A stretch of 64,000 nt of DNA. Source: Cryptomeria japonica. Lineage: Eukaryota; Streptophyta; Pinopsida; Cupressales; Cupressaceae. The stretch lies in assembly GCF_030272615.1 (NCBI RefSeq), contig NC_081409.1, positions 526,864,975-526,928,974 on the forward strand, written 5' to 3'. This document shows positions 35,569-46,574 of this stretch, one piece after another (position 1 is the first letter of the stretch; each line of letters starts with the position of its first letter). A program made the translations under genes and the position numbers. The notes beneath the pieces are model-generated. The model was not told the origin of the DNA. It searched no databases and was given only the letters and a program-made list of their open reading frames with translations.

Positions 35569-36896
35569 CTAGTCTTTGATGCATGTGTAGAAGAATTGAC
35601 AGGTGCAGAAAAAATTGACAGCAGTCAAAGAATCACTTACATTTTTATCCTTCATAGCATCCATTGAGATAGTGTTGTCCTTTGCAGGATTTGGTATGGG
35701 AGTCCCACGCTTCGCAATAGAAATTGAAAAACATTGAGAGTCCTTTATTTGAGTAGAATCATCACTCTTCACAATGACAGGTGGATGAGCTGCCTGTGTT
35801 TGCAAACGGGTGAATATTGCAAAGACATCTCAATCATGTGTGCCTGGCGTATCATCTTCTTGATATTGCATAAACCTTATATTAGAGTCACCAGCCAACT
35901 CTGCATCACATTCTTGATGCGAATTAGCATATTCTTCACCAAAAGGAGGAAGATCATTCTGTTCAGCTTCATAATATCCAGTAGCTGAACTTTGGGGTGG
36001 TGCTTCCAATGAGAGCCTCTCTTTAGTAGGAGGTAATTTATTCTGATTACGCATGGCGTAATTGGAAGCATTGTTTGGATAAGTCCTTCTTGGAACATCA
36101 CGATGAGAAGTATTTCCTTGTGAGGAAATTTGCTTCTTAAGTGCCAACAACTCATTTGCTAGCTTCTGTATCATAGGATCAACAAAACTAGTTGAAGGGA
36201 GAGATGGATCAACAACTTGATTACTCCTAACCTTGTTAGGATCTCTCCTTATCTTACCCGCAAGGATAAGATCATCTTCAACAGATATAGCCATTTTTTG
36301 AGCAGCGGCCAAGTCTATGGGATGTTCCTTCGCAAAAGAAAACTCACCTCTAGCAATTGGGCATTGATGAAACAACATTTCAGGTTCCCAACAGTGGGTT
36401 GTGAAGCAACTGGAATATGATTATGTAACTTGTCAAATTTTGCTACAAACTCACGCATGGGTTCCTGAGGCTCTTTCTTCAACTGAGTTAATTGTGCCAA
36501 TAAAGCATGATCATCTTCGGCGGACTTGAATCTCGCCTCAAACAACGTTCTAAGAGTTGCCCAATTTGTGATACAAGCATTAGTAAGATGATAGAACCAA
36601 TCAGCAACAACTCCATGCAAAGTCTCAATGAATAATCTCACTGAAAAATCTTCGTGCTCAACACCTAGGACTCCACATGCGATGTAGAAGGCAACAATGT
36701 GTTCATCTGGGTGTTGAGAACCATCCCCATAAAAATTAGGTAAATTTTTTCGCGTACCTTTAGGAAGTTCATGCAAAGGTGCAGTTAGGTTAAGAGGACC
36801 AAAAGCAGTGCCCCAAGGGCCAGCAACGGCCATCCTTAATGGATTATAAGGTGGTATTACAAAATGATTTGCAAGTGGAACAACTGAAACTTGCAA
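35569..36896 (-). pseudogene. TatB gag
   Basis: The ATG at 36896 starts a frame to 36315 with the retrotransposon gag domain: LPNFYGDGSQHPDEHIVAFY, FSVRLFIETLHGVVADWFYH, TLFEARF, PMREFVAKFDKLHNHIP. A frameshift near 36350 moves to 36378-35830, which holds a coiled part and a Q/N/P-rich tail, and a further piece runs to 35569. I see no zinc knuckle. Gag would form the particle. Confidence 0.87.
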
Positions 36897-37159
36897 ACTT
36901 GATGCCTCACTTGGTACGGGAGATCATCGTGCAGATGGAGGAAAACTATGTGTCCCCTGCAAGGGAGAAAGCGTCCGTGGAGGTGTCACAAAGGGAAAAT
37001 TAAACTGCTGCAATACTTCCAAAGTAGGATCAACAATTCCTGCTAATCGTTGTCCACAAGTGTAACTTCGATCAGCCAAATTATGATTTGAAGAAAAACA
37101 ACAATATGGAAATTACAATGAAAGCGCACTGCAACCCAAAAGACAAACTGGTTGCACGT

Positions 37160-37180
37160 CGCTCCCTAGCAGAGTCACCA
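37160..37180 (-). other. TatB primer-binding site
   Basis: On the minus strand TGGTGACTCTGCTAGGGAGC starts six bases after the 5' LTR end. The plus strand reads like a tRNA 3' end with CCA. The tRNA is not identified. Confidence 0.7.
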
Positions 37181-37938
37181 AAAAACTATTGGGTGAATAT
37201 TTCATCACAACGTACTAATGAAAAAATATATAATTCACACAACGCTATGATAAGAAATTAATCTCTCCTCTCATCAAGGGGAGGTTCCCTATGAAATTTC
37301 TCCTCTAATTAATAAGAAATTAAATTCGTGGGTTCGTGTTGGGCATATAACTCTTTTTTTTCAGAGTTTATGTATTCTCCCTTACCTAGTTACAATTTCT
37401 CCACCTCTTCAGATACTTAAAGAAAAGAACTATTAACCTAACAAACTATACCAAGAGTTACTATTAAGCAACACAAAGTCTCCTTTATGGTAACACTAAT
37501 TCACACCGATCGTTACAAATTAAACAATTAGAAACTTAGCTTAAAGCTCAAAGTCTTCAAGTATAGATTTCTAATCGATTAAATTACAAATAACCACAAC
37601 AATACAAAGCTTACTACAAGTCACTTAATTTATCAGCAGATTTCTCAAGTATGCTAAGAGCACAAAGTCTACTTTGAAATATTTGAGAGCTCTCTAACCA
37701 CTCAGCAATATCTTAAAGATCAAAGAAGTAAAGATAATATAGATTCAATGGACATAGGAACATCAAATTATATAAATGAGTTTCTTGATACAACACAAAG
37801 TTTGTAATCAACAAAACTATTTTCTTTATTCATTTGATAGGATTTTCACCACATAAATCCCAAATTCTTAGTTGGGATAAAAAATCAGCAGAGTTTTGCT
37901 AAGCCTGAAAAAGATAAAATATTTATAAAAAGGTCCTC

Positions 37939-37947
37939 CTTATATAG
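37939..37947 (-). promoter_or_regulatory. TATA box of the TatB 5' LTR
   Basis: CTATATAAG on the minus strand, conserved at 25784-25792 in the other LTR. It lies about 750 bp before the LTR end and downstream of the LTR ORF, so the array and ORF would both be in U3 and the main RNA would start near 37910. Confidence 0.55.
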
Positions 37948-38293
37948 GAAAATAAGTTGAGAAAAAGGTGGGCACAGTTGACTTGTTCAACCACATAGTC
38001 CCATTTTACTACAACTACTACATAAATAAAATGTGCAACTACTCAAAAATTGACAACATCTATCGGTGTAGCTGCATGAAGAAAGAGTGCCAAAAGGGGG
38101 TACTTCATTCTTGATTCTCTTCTTCATCAAATTTCTGGAAACCTTCAAATTTAGCAAGGATGGCTTTGACCTCTGCTTCGTTCAGCATCAAGGTAGAACT
38201 TGTGATGATTTGGATGCGGGACATTGCATCTTGAATCTTCACCTATTTCTTTTTAACATCCTTCAACATGGATGCGAGGACTTCAAAGCTGAC

Positions 38294-41200
38294 CTAAATT
38301 TCTAACAGTTTATCAAATGTATCAAGCGAGAAATCCTGTCCCATGCATTGGTCCATCAAGGAAAGGACTTCCTTTGTGACGACTTCAGAAGTGACGAGAT
38401 TTTGATCACTATCATACAAATAGCAAGGGAGATCACCAACTTTAGCAAAAATAAGGTCAACCTCATCGTCACCTTCTTTCTTTTCCTGATCCAGCTCGGC
38501 AATCATTAACTTCATTGTCTCTTGTTTATGAGACAATAATGACAAGATCTAAATGTACTTCTCCCTTGTTGGAATTACCTTGTTCTCAACCAGGACATCT
38601 ATCCTGAAATCCTCCATTTTGCTCCACAAGGTAGTGCTTTTCACAACTTCCTCAATTTCCTGTGATAAAGAGGTTTTGAGTCTTTGCATTCGACTCTGGA
38701 TCACTTCATAATCAGACCATAGTTCCACTATTGAGCTTAGAAGATGAGAGCCTTCTGACCTTAGCCGCGAGATCCATTTGTCCATCACCCGACCTTAAGC
38801 TCCTACCTGTTCAATCTTTTTGAGAGCTTCGGTGTCTATTGATGATCCTATAGGTTCAACCTCTTGAGAAGATTGTGTTACCTTTAAAAGAACGTTGGTC
38901 AGCTATTCACACTTCTGCTCCAAGATATTTTTTTCATCCCTCTCTTGATCCAATCTTCTCAACAAAGAATTAAGGGCTATCTGAGAATCTAATTTCACAC
39001 TTTCATGTGTTTCCACCCCGAGCTCTACAACCTGCACGGTATAATCTTTTGATTGTATGTTGCCTTTGTCCTTGTCTGACAATGGCATGATAACTTCAAC
39101 ATATTTTCTCTTGGAAGCTGGGTCTACTACCACCTGAGATACTGTCTTTGGCTTTTTCGTTCCCTTAGGCTTTGGAGGAACTAAAAGTTCAAAGTCAAAT
39201 TCATCAGGAGATAGTACCTATTTTTTCCTCTTAGGGGCCACTACTTCCATCCAAGGGGGTAGTTCTAGATTGGATGAAGGAGTAGTAGCTCCTTGCTGAC
39301 TTGGGGTCAAAGATTCAGGGGCAGGTTGACTGGAACTTGGAGCAGCTGTGAGTGTTATTGATGGTGCTGATATTGAAGCATCTAGTGGAACATTTTTTGT
39401 TGCTAACTCTTCAATTACATGTGGGAGAGTTGAGGGTGCTGTGAGTGTAACTTCAACACTTACCAATGGAGGAATTGCTGTGATGGTGGTAGTAGTGGCG
39501 GGTAAATCTACCGAAACCTGCTCTGCAAGTACATCTTGCAAGGTTTCATTAAAATCTATCATGGTGGATTGAAAAGTAGATGAAGGGATACCATCTAAAT
39601 TAGAGAAGTTGGTTATAGTAAAAAATTGACCAACGGTCTCTGATTGTGTCATGCCCATACTTAGCTCTCCATCTTCTTGAAAATCCTCATCCTCTTGGTC
39701 AGAGTCAGAGTCAAAGTCAATAGAGTGGACAATTACTTGTGAGGTAATCGGGGCATGAATTTCAGCTGGATGTGATACTTCCTCTTGTTGAATTTCACCT
39801 TCTTCAACCTCCTTTCCTTTTCCAACTTCATTGGTAGGCGGTTGTTTTGGCTCCTTCGCCACTGTTTCCTATGATGCAGATAATGACTCACCCTTCTTCG
39901 ACCCTTTAACTATAAATTTGATTTTGGGTCCTTTACCTTTCGACTGTATCACAGGAGCTGAGGATAGTGCTTGTGAGTCTGCCCTGCTCTTTTTTCTTGT
40001 TTTAGCCGTTGCTGTCTTTCCCAATGGGCCATCACTATTTTCATCATCTCCTAAACTAGTGGGAAGTTGTTTCATCCTAAGGTTCTATTTTAGTAACCAA
40101 GCATTGGTGTTCGCTAAAATAGGATAAATCCTCTGTGTAATAGATTTGCTTTCTTTCTTTGACCATTGCACAAGTGGAATTGGGGAGTCAACAATCTTCT
40201 TCTCATAATAAATAGGGTCCACTATATCATTTGTGTCTTCCATGGTCATTGGGATCTTAGCTAAATCCAAATTTTCAATTTGTTCCAGAGTAAGGAGGCT
40301 GAAATCCATCCTTCTTATATCCTCCTCATTCTGACAATCTGCCCAAATATCCTCAAACCTATAAACATGAGTATAAGTCATTTTGAGTTTGTTCTTTATA
40401 CCCTGAAAATCAAAATCAGTTCGAGCCTTGAATCTTCTCATGGTATTCCACTACTTTTCCTCCTCCATATTTTTGGCCTTGGGGTTGGTTAGCACTGAAT
40501 ACCTAGGAATTGACTCTGGTAATTTTAGCCCAGTCTTATGTACTTGTGATTGTTTCTCATGCACATTAATCAATTGTTTGCACAACTCCATAAGGAAAAT
40601 TTTATCTGAAGGAAACCTTGGAAGAATGAAGGGCTCACCTGAGAAACATCCAATTCGGATATAGGTGAATGTGGGAAACTATAGAAATACACACCCAAAA
40701 TGAGACACCTTGCTATAAGCGGTCTCTGATATTCTTCTCTTCTGCAGGCCTTTATCAAAAATGCACTTCCATACAACAAAGAAGGCATCGTTAACCCTTC
40801 TGTAATGATTACCTTGATTCTTGATTGTCAGCTGGTCATAGTACTCCCAAACGAGTACCACTCTTTTGTCACCCCTGGTAGACAAGCCTGGATATTGCCT
40901 CATTGAAGCAGCTGCATAAACTAGGTATGAGGTCATGTAAAACTTCAGTGTTACCTTGACCTGCTTCAATTGAGCACAAAACACATCACTGATCTATTCT
41001 CCCCAATCAATTCTTGTGGCCCCTTTTCTAATTATATTTATGTAATAAGACATCCAACTTTGAAAATAATGAGAGTCTTTTAATCCTCTCAGTCTGGATA
41101 ACATGGTGACCATGTCATTATATTCCTCATTAAAATCACTCTTGTGGAAATACTTAGGCCATCATGAGGTGAGGGAAGTTCTTGCAGTATAGAGATAAAC

Positions 41201-41692
41201 AATATTGATCACTTTTTTGCATTTATCCTCATGTTTCTCGTAGTACTCTTGAGCACTCTCTTGAGAAATATCAACTACTTCTTCAATTGATGAACCTTTA
41301 AAGACACTATTGAAGAATACACTGTCTAGAGTCATGATGACATTCTGATCTTCATCTTTCACTTGCCTTGTGCTTGGATCAAAGTGATCAACTACTGCCA
41401 GTACAAATTTAGGATCATGAGCCGCAGCTGGGAAAGATGCATACTTATGCAACTCAGATTTTATTAAACTGGTCAGATGTGCAGGAGCCCTTTGAACCCG
41501 GTCAACAAATTCTTGCATATAAACATGCCCAATTTTGGTGTCTCTGATTTCCTTAATATTTGAGTCCACTGAACTCTCTGGGTATAGATTCAAGTACCCA
41601 TCATACTTGTATTTCATCTTTTTTGATAATGCTTTACTTGGAGAAGGTTGTCCTGAGGAAGACTCGGGTTTGTTGTGAGAGAGATTTGACAT
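38294..41692 (-). pseudogene. Long ORF inside the TatB right LTR (about 1,130 codons, decayed)
   Basis: The frame starts MSNLSHNKPESSSGQPSPSK at 41692, reads in element sense and continues with a few stops and frameshifts to 38294. Part 1 (about 41600-40090) looks globular: YLNLYPESSVDSNIKEIRD, NVIMTLDSVFFNSVFKGSS, FYMTSYLVYAAASMRQYPG, WEYYDQLTIKNQGNHYRRVN, PRFP, NPKAKNMEEE. Part 2 (about 40080-39220) is low-complexity, acidic and S/T/P-rich with a KSKGKGPKIKF basic patch. Part 3 (39130-38294) is helical and coiled-coil-like (LLRRLDQERDEKNILEQK, MDKWISRLRSEGSHLL). I do not recognise the family. A distant link to plant transposon-associated PMD-like or Transposase_32-like domains is only a guess. 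It is not gag or pol, which lie elsewhere. Confidence 0.75.
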
Positions 41693-41864
41693 TCATGCAT
41701 AATGACCACATTCAACATTGATGATTAGCTATTCATCATAATCAAAAATCAATTTTTCTCAAATGGATTGAAAAACGGGACTCAAAACAGACTTAGGAGT
41801 AAAACTACGAAAAACAATAGGTTGGGGAAAAAAGTCCGATCTGCTTCTTTGCAAACAAAAATTT

Positions 41865-42955
41865 GCACATTGGAGTTTAAAGTCCGATGTGTAGACTTGG
41901 GACAGGTTATCAGCATATCAGAGTTTAAACTCTGATGTGCACACTGGGAAAGATATCAACACATCAAACTTTAAAGTTTGATATGTTGGGCAAAACTTAA
42001 AACAAGCACATCGGACTTTAAAGTCCGATGTGCAATCTAGAGAAGATTAAAGGCACATCAGACTTTAAAGTCCGATGTGCTTTAAAAGGGAAAGGATAAC
42101 TGGTCGACATGTCAGGTTTAAAAACCCGACATGCTGACCTACTCCCCTCCGCATATCAGATTTTAAAGTCCGATATGCGAAGGCTAAGATCTCGCATATC
42201 AGACTTTAAAATCCGATATGCGGAGGGGATTAATCCTCAGCTGCACACCAGACTTTAAAATCCGGTATGCAGCTTAATAGAGGGGGCTCCGGAGGGAAAT
42301 CGGGTTTTGAAATCCGATTGTCCTCTAGAGCAAGGGAGACAATCAGATTTCAAAATCCGATTGCCCTCTGGAGAAAAATCCAAAAAAAAAAAAGAAAACA
42401 ACACACGAAATGGAAGACAAAAAGAAAACAGAAAAGAAAACAAAAACCCTACCTCGCAGCAAAGGAGATGCAAAAGGCCGACAAGGAGAGATCCACTTGA
42501 GTCACGATGAAAAAAATATGAGTTGTGAGGAAGAAAATAGAGGAGGGGGCACGCAAGACAGACCAAAACGAAGATTAAAACGCAAAAATTAACTTTATAA
42601 AGAATTTAACAAACCCTAATCAATCAATAAATGTGCTATTTAATGCAAGTCGTAGTTGCATGTCGGGCTTTAAAGTCCGACATGCAACTAGGGACACTTG
42701 CACGTCGGACTTTAAAGTCTGACATGCAACTTAGAACAAATCACTTGCAGTTTGGACTTTAAAGTCCGCACTGCAGGCTAAAACAAACTGCAGTTCGGAT
42801 TTTAAAGTCCGAACTACAGGCTAAGACCACATGCAGTTCGGACTTTAATGTCTGAACTGCAGTTAAGGAAACCTGCAAATACACATCGGACTTTAAAGTT
42901 TGATGTGTTTTTAGCAAAAAGGACCTTGCAGTTTGGACTTTAAAATCCGAACTGT
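41865..42955. repeat. Array of 18 palindromes in the TatB right LTR
   Basis: The same eighteen units in the same order as 29725-30815. Similar arm types cluster: five CACATC-type units from 41865, three CATATC-type near 42150-42275, two AATC-type near 42295-42375, then CATGTC and CAGTTC types. Differences between the two LTR copies mostly weaken pairing in one copy. Confidence 0.92.
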
Positions 42956-43128
42956 AGGCTAAGACTGCAAACTAAAAGAACAAGAAAAACAATAAAAACG
43001 GAAAGCAAAGGACGAAACGAACTAACCGACCAAGTCAGTTAAGCTCTCCCAGAGACCATAAGGTACAAAACGGACTAGTTTCGTAGGGTTGCCTCATGAT
43101 TTTGGCTGTGCTGAAATCAAGGACAACA

Positions 43129-43655
43129 AGTATGTTGATCGAAAAGCTATCAAAGGAGAGGTCATTGCTGATCAATTAGCTGAAGCACCCTTACAAGATG
43201 ACATACCATTGCACATTGAATTTCTTGATGCAGACATTCTGGAAATAAGTACAAAATTTTGGGAATTGTACTTTGATGGTTCTTATACATGATATGCATC
43301 AGGTGCAGGAATTTTGTTCATCACACCTTAGGGACACACAATTCCAAAATCATATAGACCATGGTTTCCATGCACAAACAATACTGCAGAATATGGAGCA
43401 TTCACTATTGGGCTCAAAATGGCTATTGAATGGAATATCAAGGAATTACATGTCTATGGTGTTTAACAACTTATCATCAACCAAATAAATGATGATTATC
43501 AAACTAAGGATGACAAGCTCATGCCCTACAAACAACTGGTAGAAGAGTTTAAAGCACACTTTGAAGAATTATCATTCACTCAAATCCCAAGAAATGAGAA
43601 TAAAGCAACAGATGCAATGGCTACAATAGAATCTCTCTTGTAGAATCAAGAAAAT
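43129..43655 (+). pseudogene. TatA RNase H end and archaeal-type RNase H (aRNH)
   Basis: After the TSD the first 70 bp finish the native RNase H tail. From about 43245 an additional RNase H of archaeal type follows: WELYFDGSYT, SGAGILF, NNTAEYGAFTIGLKMAIEW, ELHVYG, QLIINQI, NENKATDAMA. The first Asp, the Glu and the last Asp are present. The third catalytic position, normally GDS, reads GV-stop here. The domain lies between native RNase H and integrase, the order reported for Tat elements. Two further stops are present. Confidence 0.85.
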
Positions 43656-43659
43656 CAAC

Positions 43660-45011
43660 AACGTTACAAATTTCTGGTGGAAGATAACTTAACCCCTACC
43701 ATTCAATCCCAACATACCTACATGATTTGCCATTTATCGGGAACCAGTCAATCCTTATATGGCCAAAATTATCAGTACTTAAAAGAGAATATCCTTCCTC
43801 TTGACCTATCCCACAATCAAAGAAGAAATTTTATCCGTCAGTCATCTCGCTATACTATTATTGCTGATACCTTATATAGGCAAGGTCTAGATAGCACTTT
43901 AATGAGATGTCTCAAACAAGAAGAATATGAGAAAGTTCTTAATGAAGTTCATGCAGGTATTTGTGGAACACACTCAATTTGATTAACACTGGCTAAGAAG
44001 CTTCTTCGTATGTGTTACTATTGGCCTACTATGGAGAAAGATTCATTCACATATGCCAAGAAATGCAAACAATGCTAGATCCATGGGAATCTCATCCACA
44101 CACCAACACAATAATTGTATCCTATGGCAGGATCATGACCATTTTCTCAATGGGGCCTTTATTTGGTAGGTAATATAAATCCTTCATCCTCTAATGGACA
44201 TAAGTTCATTCTGACTGCTACTAAATATTTCACTAAATGGATTGAAGCAACACCTTTGACAAAAGTGACAGGAAAATAAATATCATCATTCATCTTGAAT
44301 TATATAATCTGTCGCTATGGAGTTCCTATGACCATTATCATTGATAATGGATGACCATTTAAGAATCAAGATATGAAGGAACTATGTGAGAAATTCCATA
44401 TCCAACATAGGTTTTGTACTCCATATTATCCACAAGGAAATGGTCAAGCTAAGGCATCAAACAAGACTATCTTGAAAATCTTGAAGAAAATAGTTAATGA
44501 AGCTAGAAAAGACTGGAATATTCAACTAAATCCTTCTCTTTGGGCATACTGAACCAGCATCCGCACACCAATAGGGGAAACTCCATATTGCTTAGTCTAT
44601 GGATCAGAAGCCATATTACCAATAGAAGTAGAGATACCTTCTCTACGAGTTTCCTTGAAAGGTCTTATACTAGAAGAAGAACAACGAGTCTCTAGACTTC
44701 AAGAACTTGAGCTGATCCAGGAATGTCACCAAAATACAACAGATCATTTGAAGGTATATCAATAGAGAATGGAAAGAAGTTATAATCACAGAGTCAAGCC
44801 ACACATTTTTCAGATTGGAGATATAGTTCTAAGGGAGAATCCAAGAAATCAACAAGGCCGAGAAAAGAAGGGTAAATTTGAACCAAATTGGTTAGGTCCT
44901 TTTGTCATAGTAGCAACATATGGCTCAGGAGCATACAAGTTATCTACCCTTGAAGGTGATTGGTTTGATAAACCTATCAATTCTATCCATCTCAAGAAAT
45001 TCTATGCTTGA
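43660..45011 (+). pseudogene. TatA integrase
   Basis: Integrase inserts the DNA copy. The HHCC zinc-binding part is at about 43930-44080 (EVHAGICGTHS, then RMCYYWPTM and CKQC). The DDE core follows: GLYLVGNINPSS has Tyr in place of the first Asp, IIDNG keeps the second, and QGNGQAKASNKT has Lys in place of the Glu. At least four stops are present. A C-terminal open part (44769-45011) has GDIVLRENPRNQQGREKKGK, KFEPNWLGPFVI and SIHLKKFYA, the GPF/Y module that ends Tat integrases, with a natural stop at 45009-45011. Confidence 0.9.
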
Positions 45012-46570
45012 GATTTAAAATCTTGGAAAAATCAATAAAAAACATATAAAGCCCTGAAGAAATAAGTAAACATCAGAAAAGTAGAAAATCCCTAAGAAGT
45101 ATAAAACAACAAAAATGCAATAAATTTAGATAGTGAAAACCTAGTAAACAGGTGCTATCTAAAAGTGAAGTTCTTCCATCTATGAGATCGCTTTTCACAC
45201 CTATCCACTCCATCGTATCGCATCTACCGCTTCCATCTGTTCTAGCTTATCCATTCCATCTTTTGCATCTATTGCTCTGAACCATTTAGTAGGAAATATG
45301 CAACTTACCAACAATTATCAATCTTTGACATACTTGTCGTAGTCAATGTCTTAGATTTTATCAGAATCAATCAATTTGCATTCGTATCCTGCCGTGGGTT
45401 GGATCTTGATCAATTCATACATCCATAATAAAGTTTTGTTTCCACTGGGGGAAAAATCCTAATTCGTTTTGCAAAGGTGATCTTTTGAAAAATCCAAAAC
45501 ATTCGAAAAACTTAGAAAAACCAAAAACACCCAGGATTTTGAAATAGATAACGAGCAACAAAGCAACGAAGATCAAGGCCTTTTATGACAACTGAATTGT
45601 GAAACTTAGAAAATGAAGAATCAACCATCAAGCAACAAAATATTATCAATGATCATTCATTAAGATGATTATATCAGTTAATGACCATGAGAACATGTGA
45701 ATGACATACAATATTCATTTTTTATATCTTGATTTTATTGCTAATCATGTACTCTATGCGACTCAAGGATGTCCATGACTAGAGAAGGTATGATGGGGCA
45801 TGATTATTTTCTTTGTTTGTTTTCTATGGTTTATCTCTTACTACGGCATGCTTGTATTAACTTTCTATATCAAAATCCATGTAAGAAATACTCAGGTCAG
45901 CTTGGATCATTATGTCAAGTTGCTTGTATTCTTTTACAACATTTTAAAGCTCAATGATGAAATCAAGCATTGTTACAAGATAAGCATATGAAGAATGGCA
46001 GTATCATTTTTAGTTAGATCATTTTTAGATTAGCTCATTGTCAGTTGCATTATAAACATTCTTTGTCAGTTGCATTATAAGCATTCATTGTTAGTTGCAT
46101 TATAAGCATTCATTGTCAGTTGCATTATAAGCATTTCATTTCATTCATAAATCAACGGTCATAAATAAAGATTGAATATACTTGGAGAAACAAAAACAAT
46201 TTGCATTAGGATCATTGAAGTTCATTAAGATCATTTAGTTGCATCTTTGCACTTAGATTCATAAACATTACATATAAAAAATAAAAAACATTTGAATTAC
46301 ATATTACATAATCATTCATTTGCATTACCATATAGATCATTTCATTCACATTATTTAAGTTAATAATCATTTTCATTTTCATTTTCAAAATCAAAAGCAT
46401 GTCATTTCCATCATCATTACATTATATAGATCATCATCATAAAAAATAAAAAAAGAAAAGAAAAGATCATCATATAGAGTCCATGTCTGCATATAGATCA
46501 TCATAAAACAATAAAACGTCCAAGTATACAATGATATCGGATAAAAAATACAAGTGCCTCATCAATATAA
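45012..46570. other. TatA non-coding spacer between integrase and the antisense PMD gene
   Basis: AT-rich sequence without recognisable coding. It contains a 25-bp tandem repeat at 46041-46140, then CATT-rich low-complexity sequence and several A-rich runs to about 46470. It would be the shared 3' side of the integrase gene and the PMD gene, which converge here. Confidence 0.6.
46041..46140. repeat. Four tandem copies of a 25-bp unit
   Basis: Each unit is close to TCAGTTGCATTATAAGCATT plus CATTG. Copies start at 46041, 46066, 46091 and 46116 with one to three differences. Confidence 0.9.
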
Positions 46571-46574
46571 ATCA

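Larger units (their letters stand above)
25030..43128 (-). mobile_element. TatB: 18.1-kb Tat-type Ty3/gypsy element with giant LTRs
   Basis: It has TG...CA ends, target duplication AGTAT at 25025-25029 and 43129-43133, and LTRs of 5,960 bp (25030-30989) and 5,942 bp (37187-43128). The internal 6.2 kb on the minus strand reads gag, protease, archaeal-type RNase H, RT, native RNase H, integrase. The LTRs together are two thirds of the element and carry palindrome arrays and a long ORF. The LTRs differ visibly more than those of TatC. No clear polypurine tract is seen left of the 3' LTR border at 30989. Stops and frameshifts mean this copy is inactive. Confidence 0.92.
37187..43128 (-). repeat. 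TatB 5' LTR (right copy, 5,942 bp)
   Basis: The same content as the left copy with scattered substitutions and small indels. The inner end has mutated from TGTTGGG to TATTGGG. The outer end GACAACA adjoins AGTAT and the resumed TatA frame. Confidence 0.93.

Noticed and set aside
41865-42955. A CRISPR-like array
   Set aside because: Units are palindromic with varying arms and irregular spacing, there are no uniform spacers or cas genes, and the DNA is plant nuclear.
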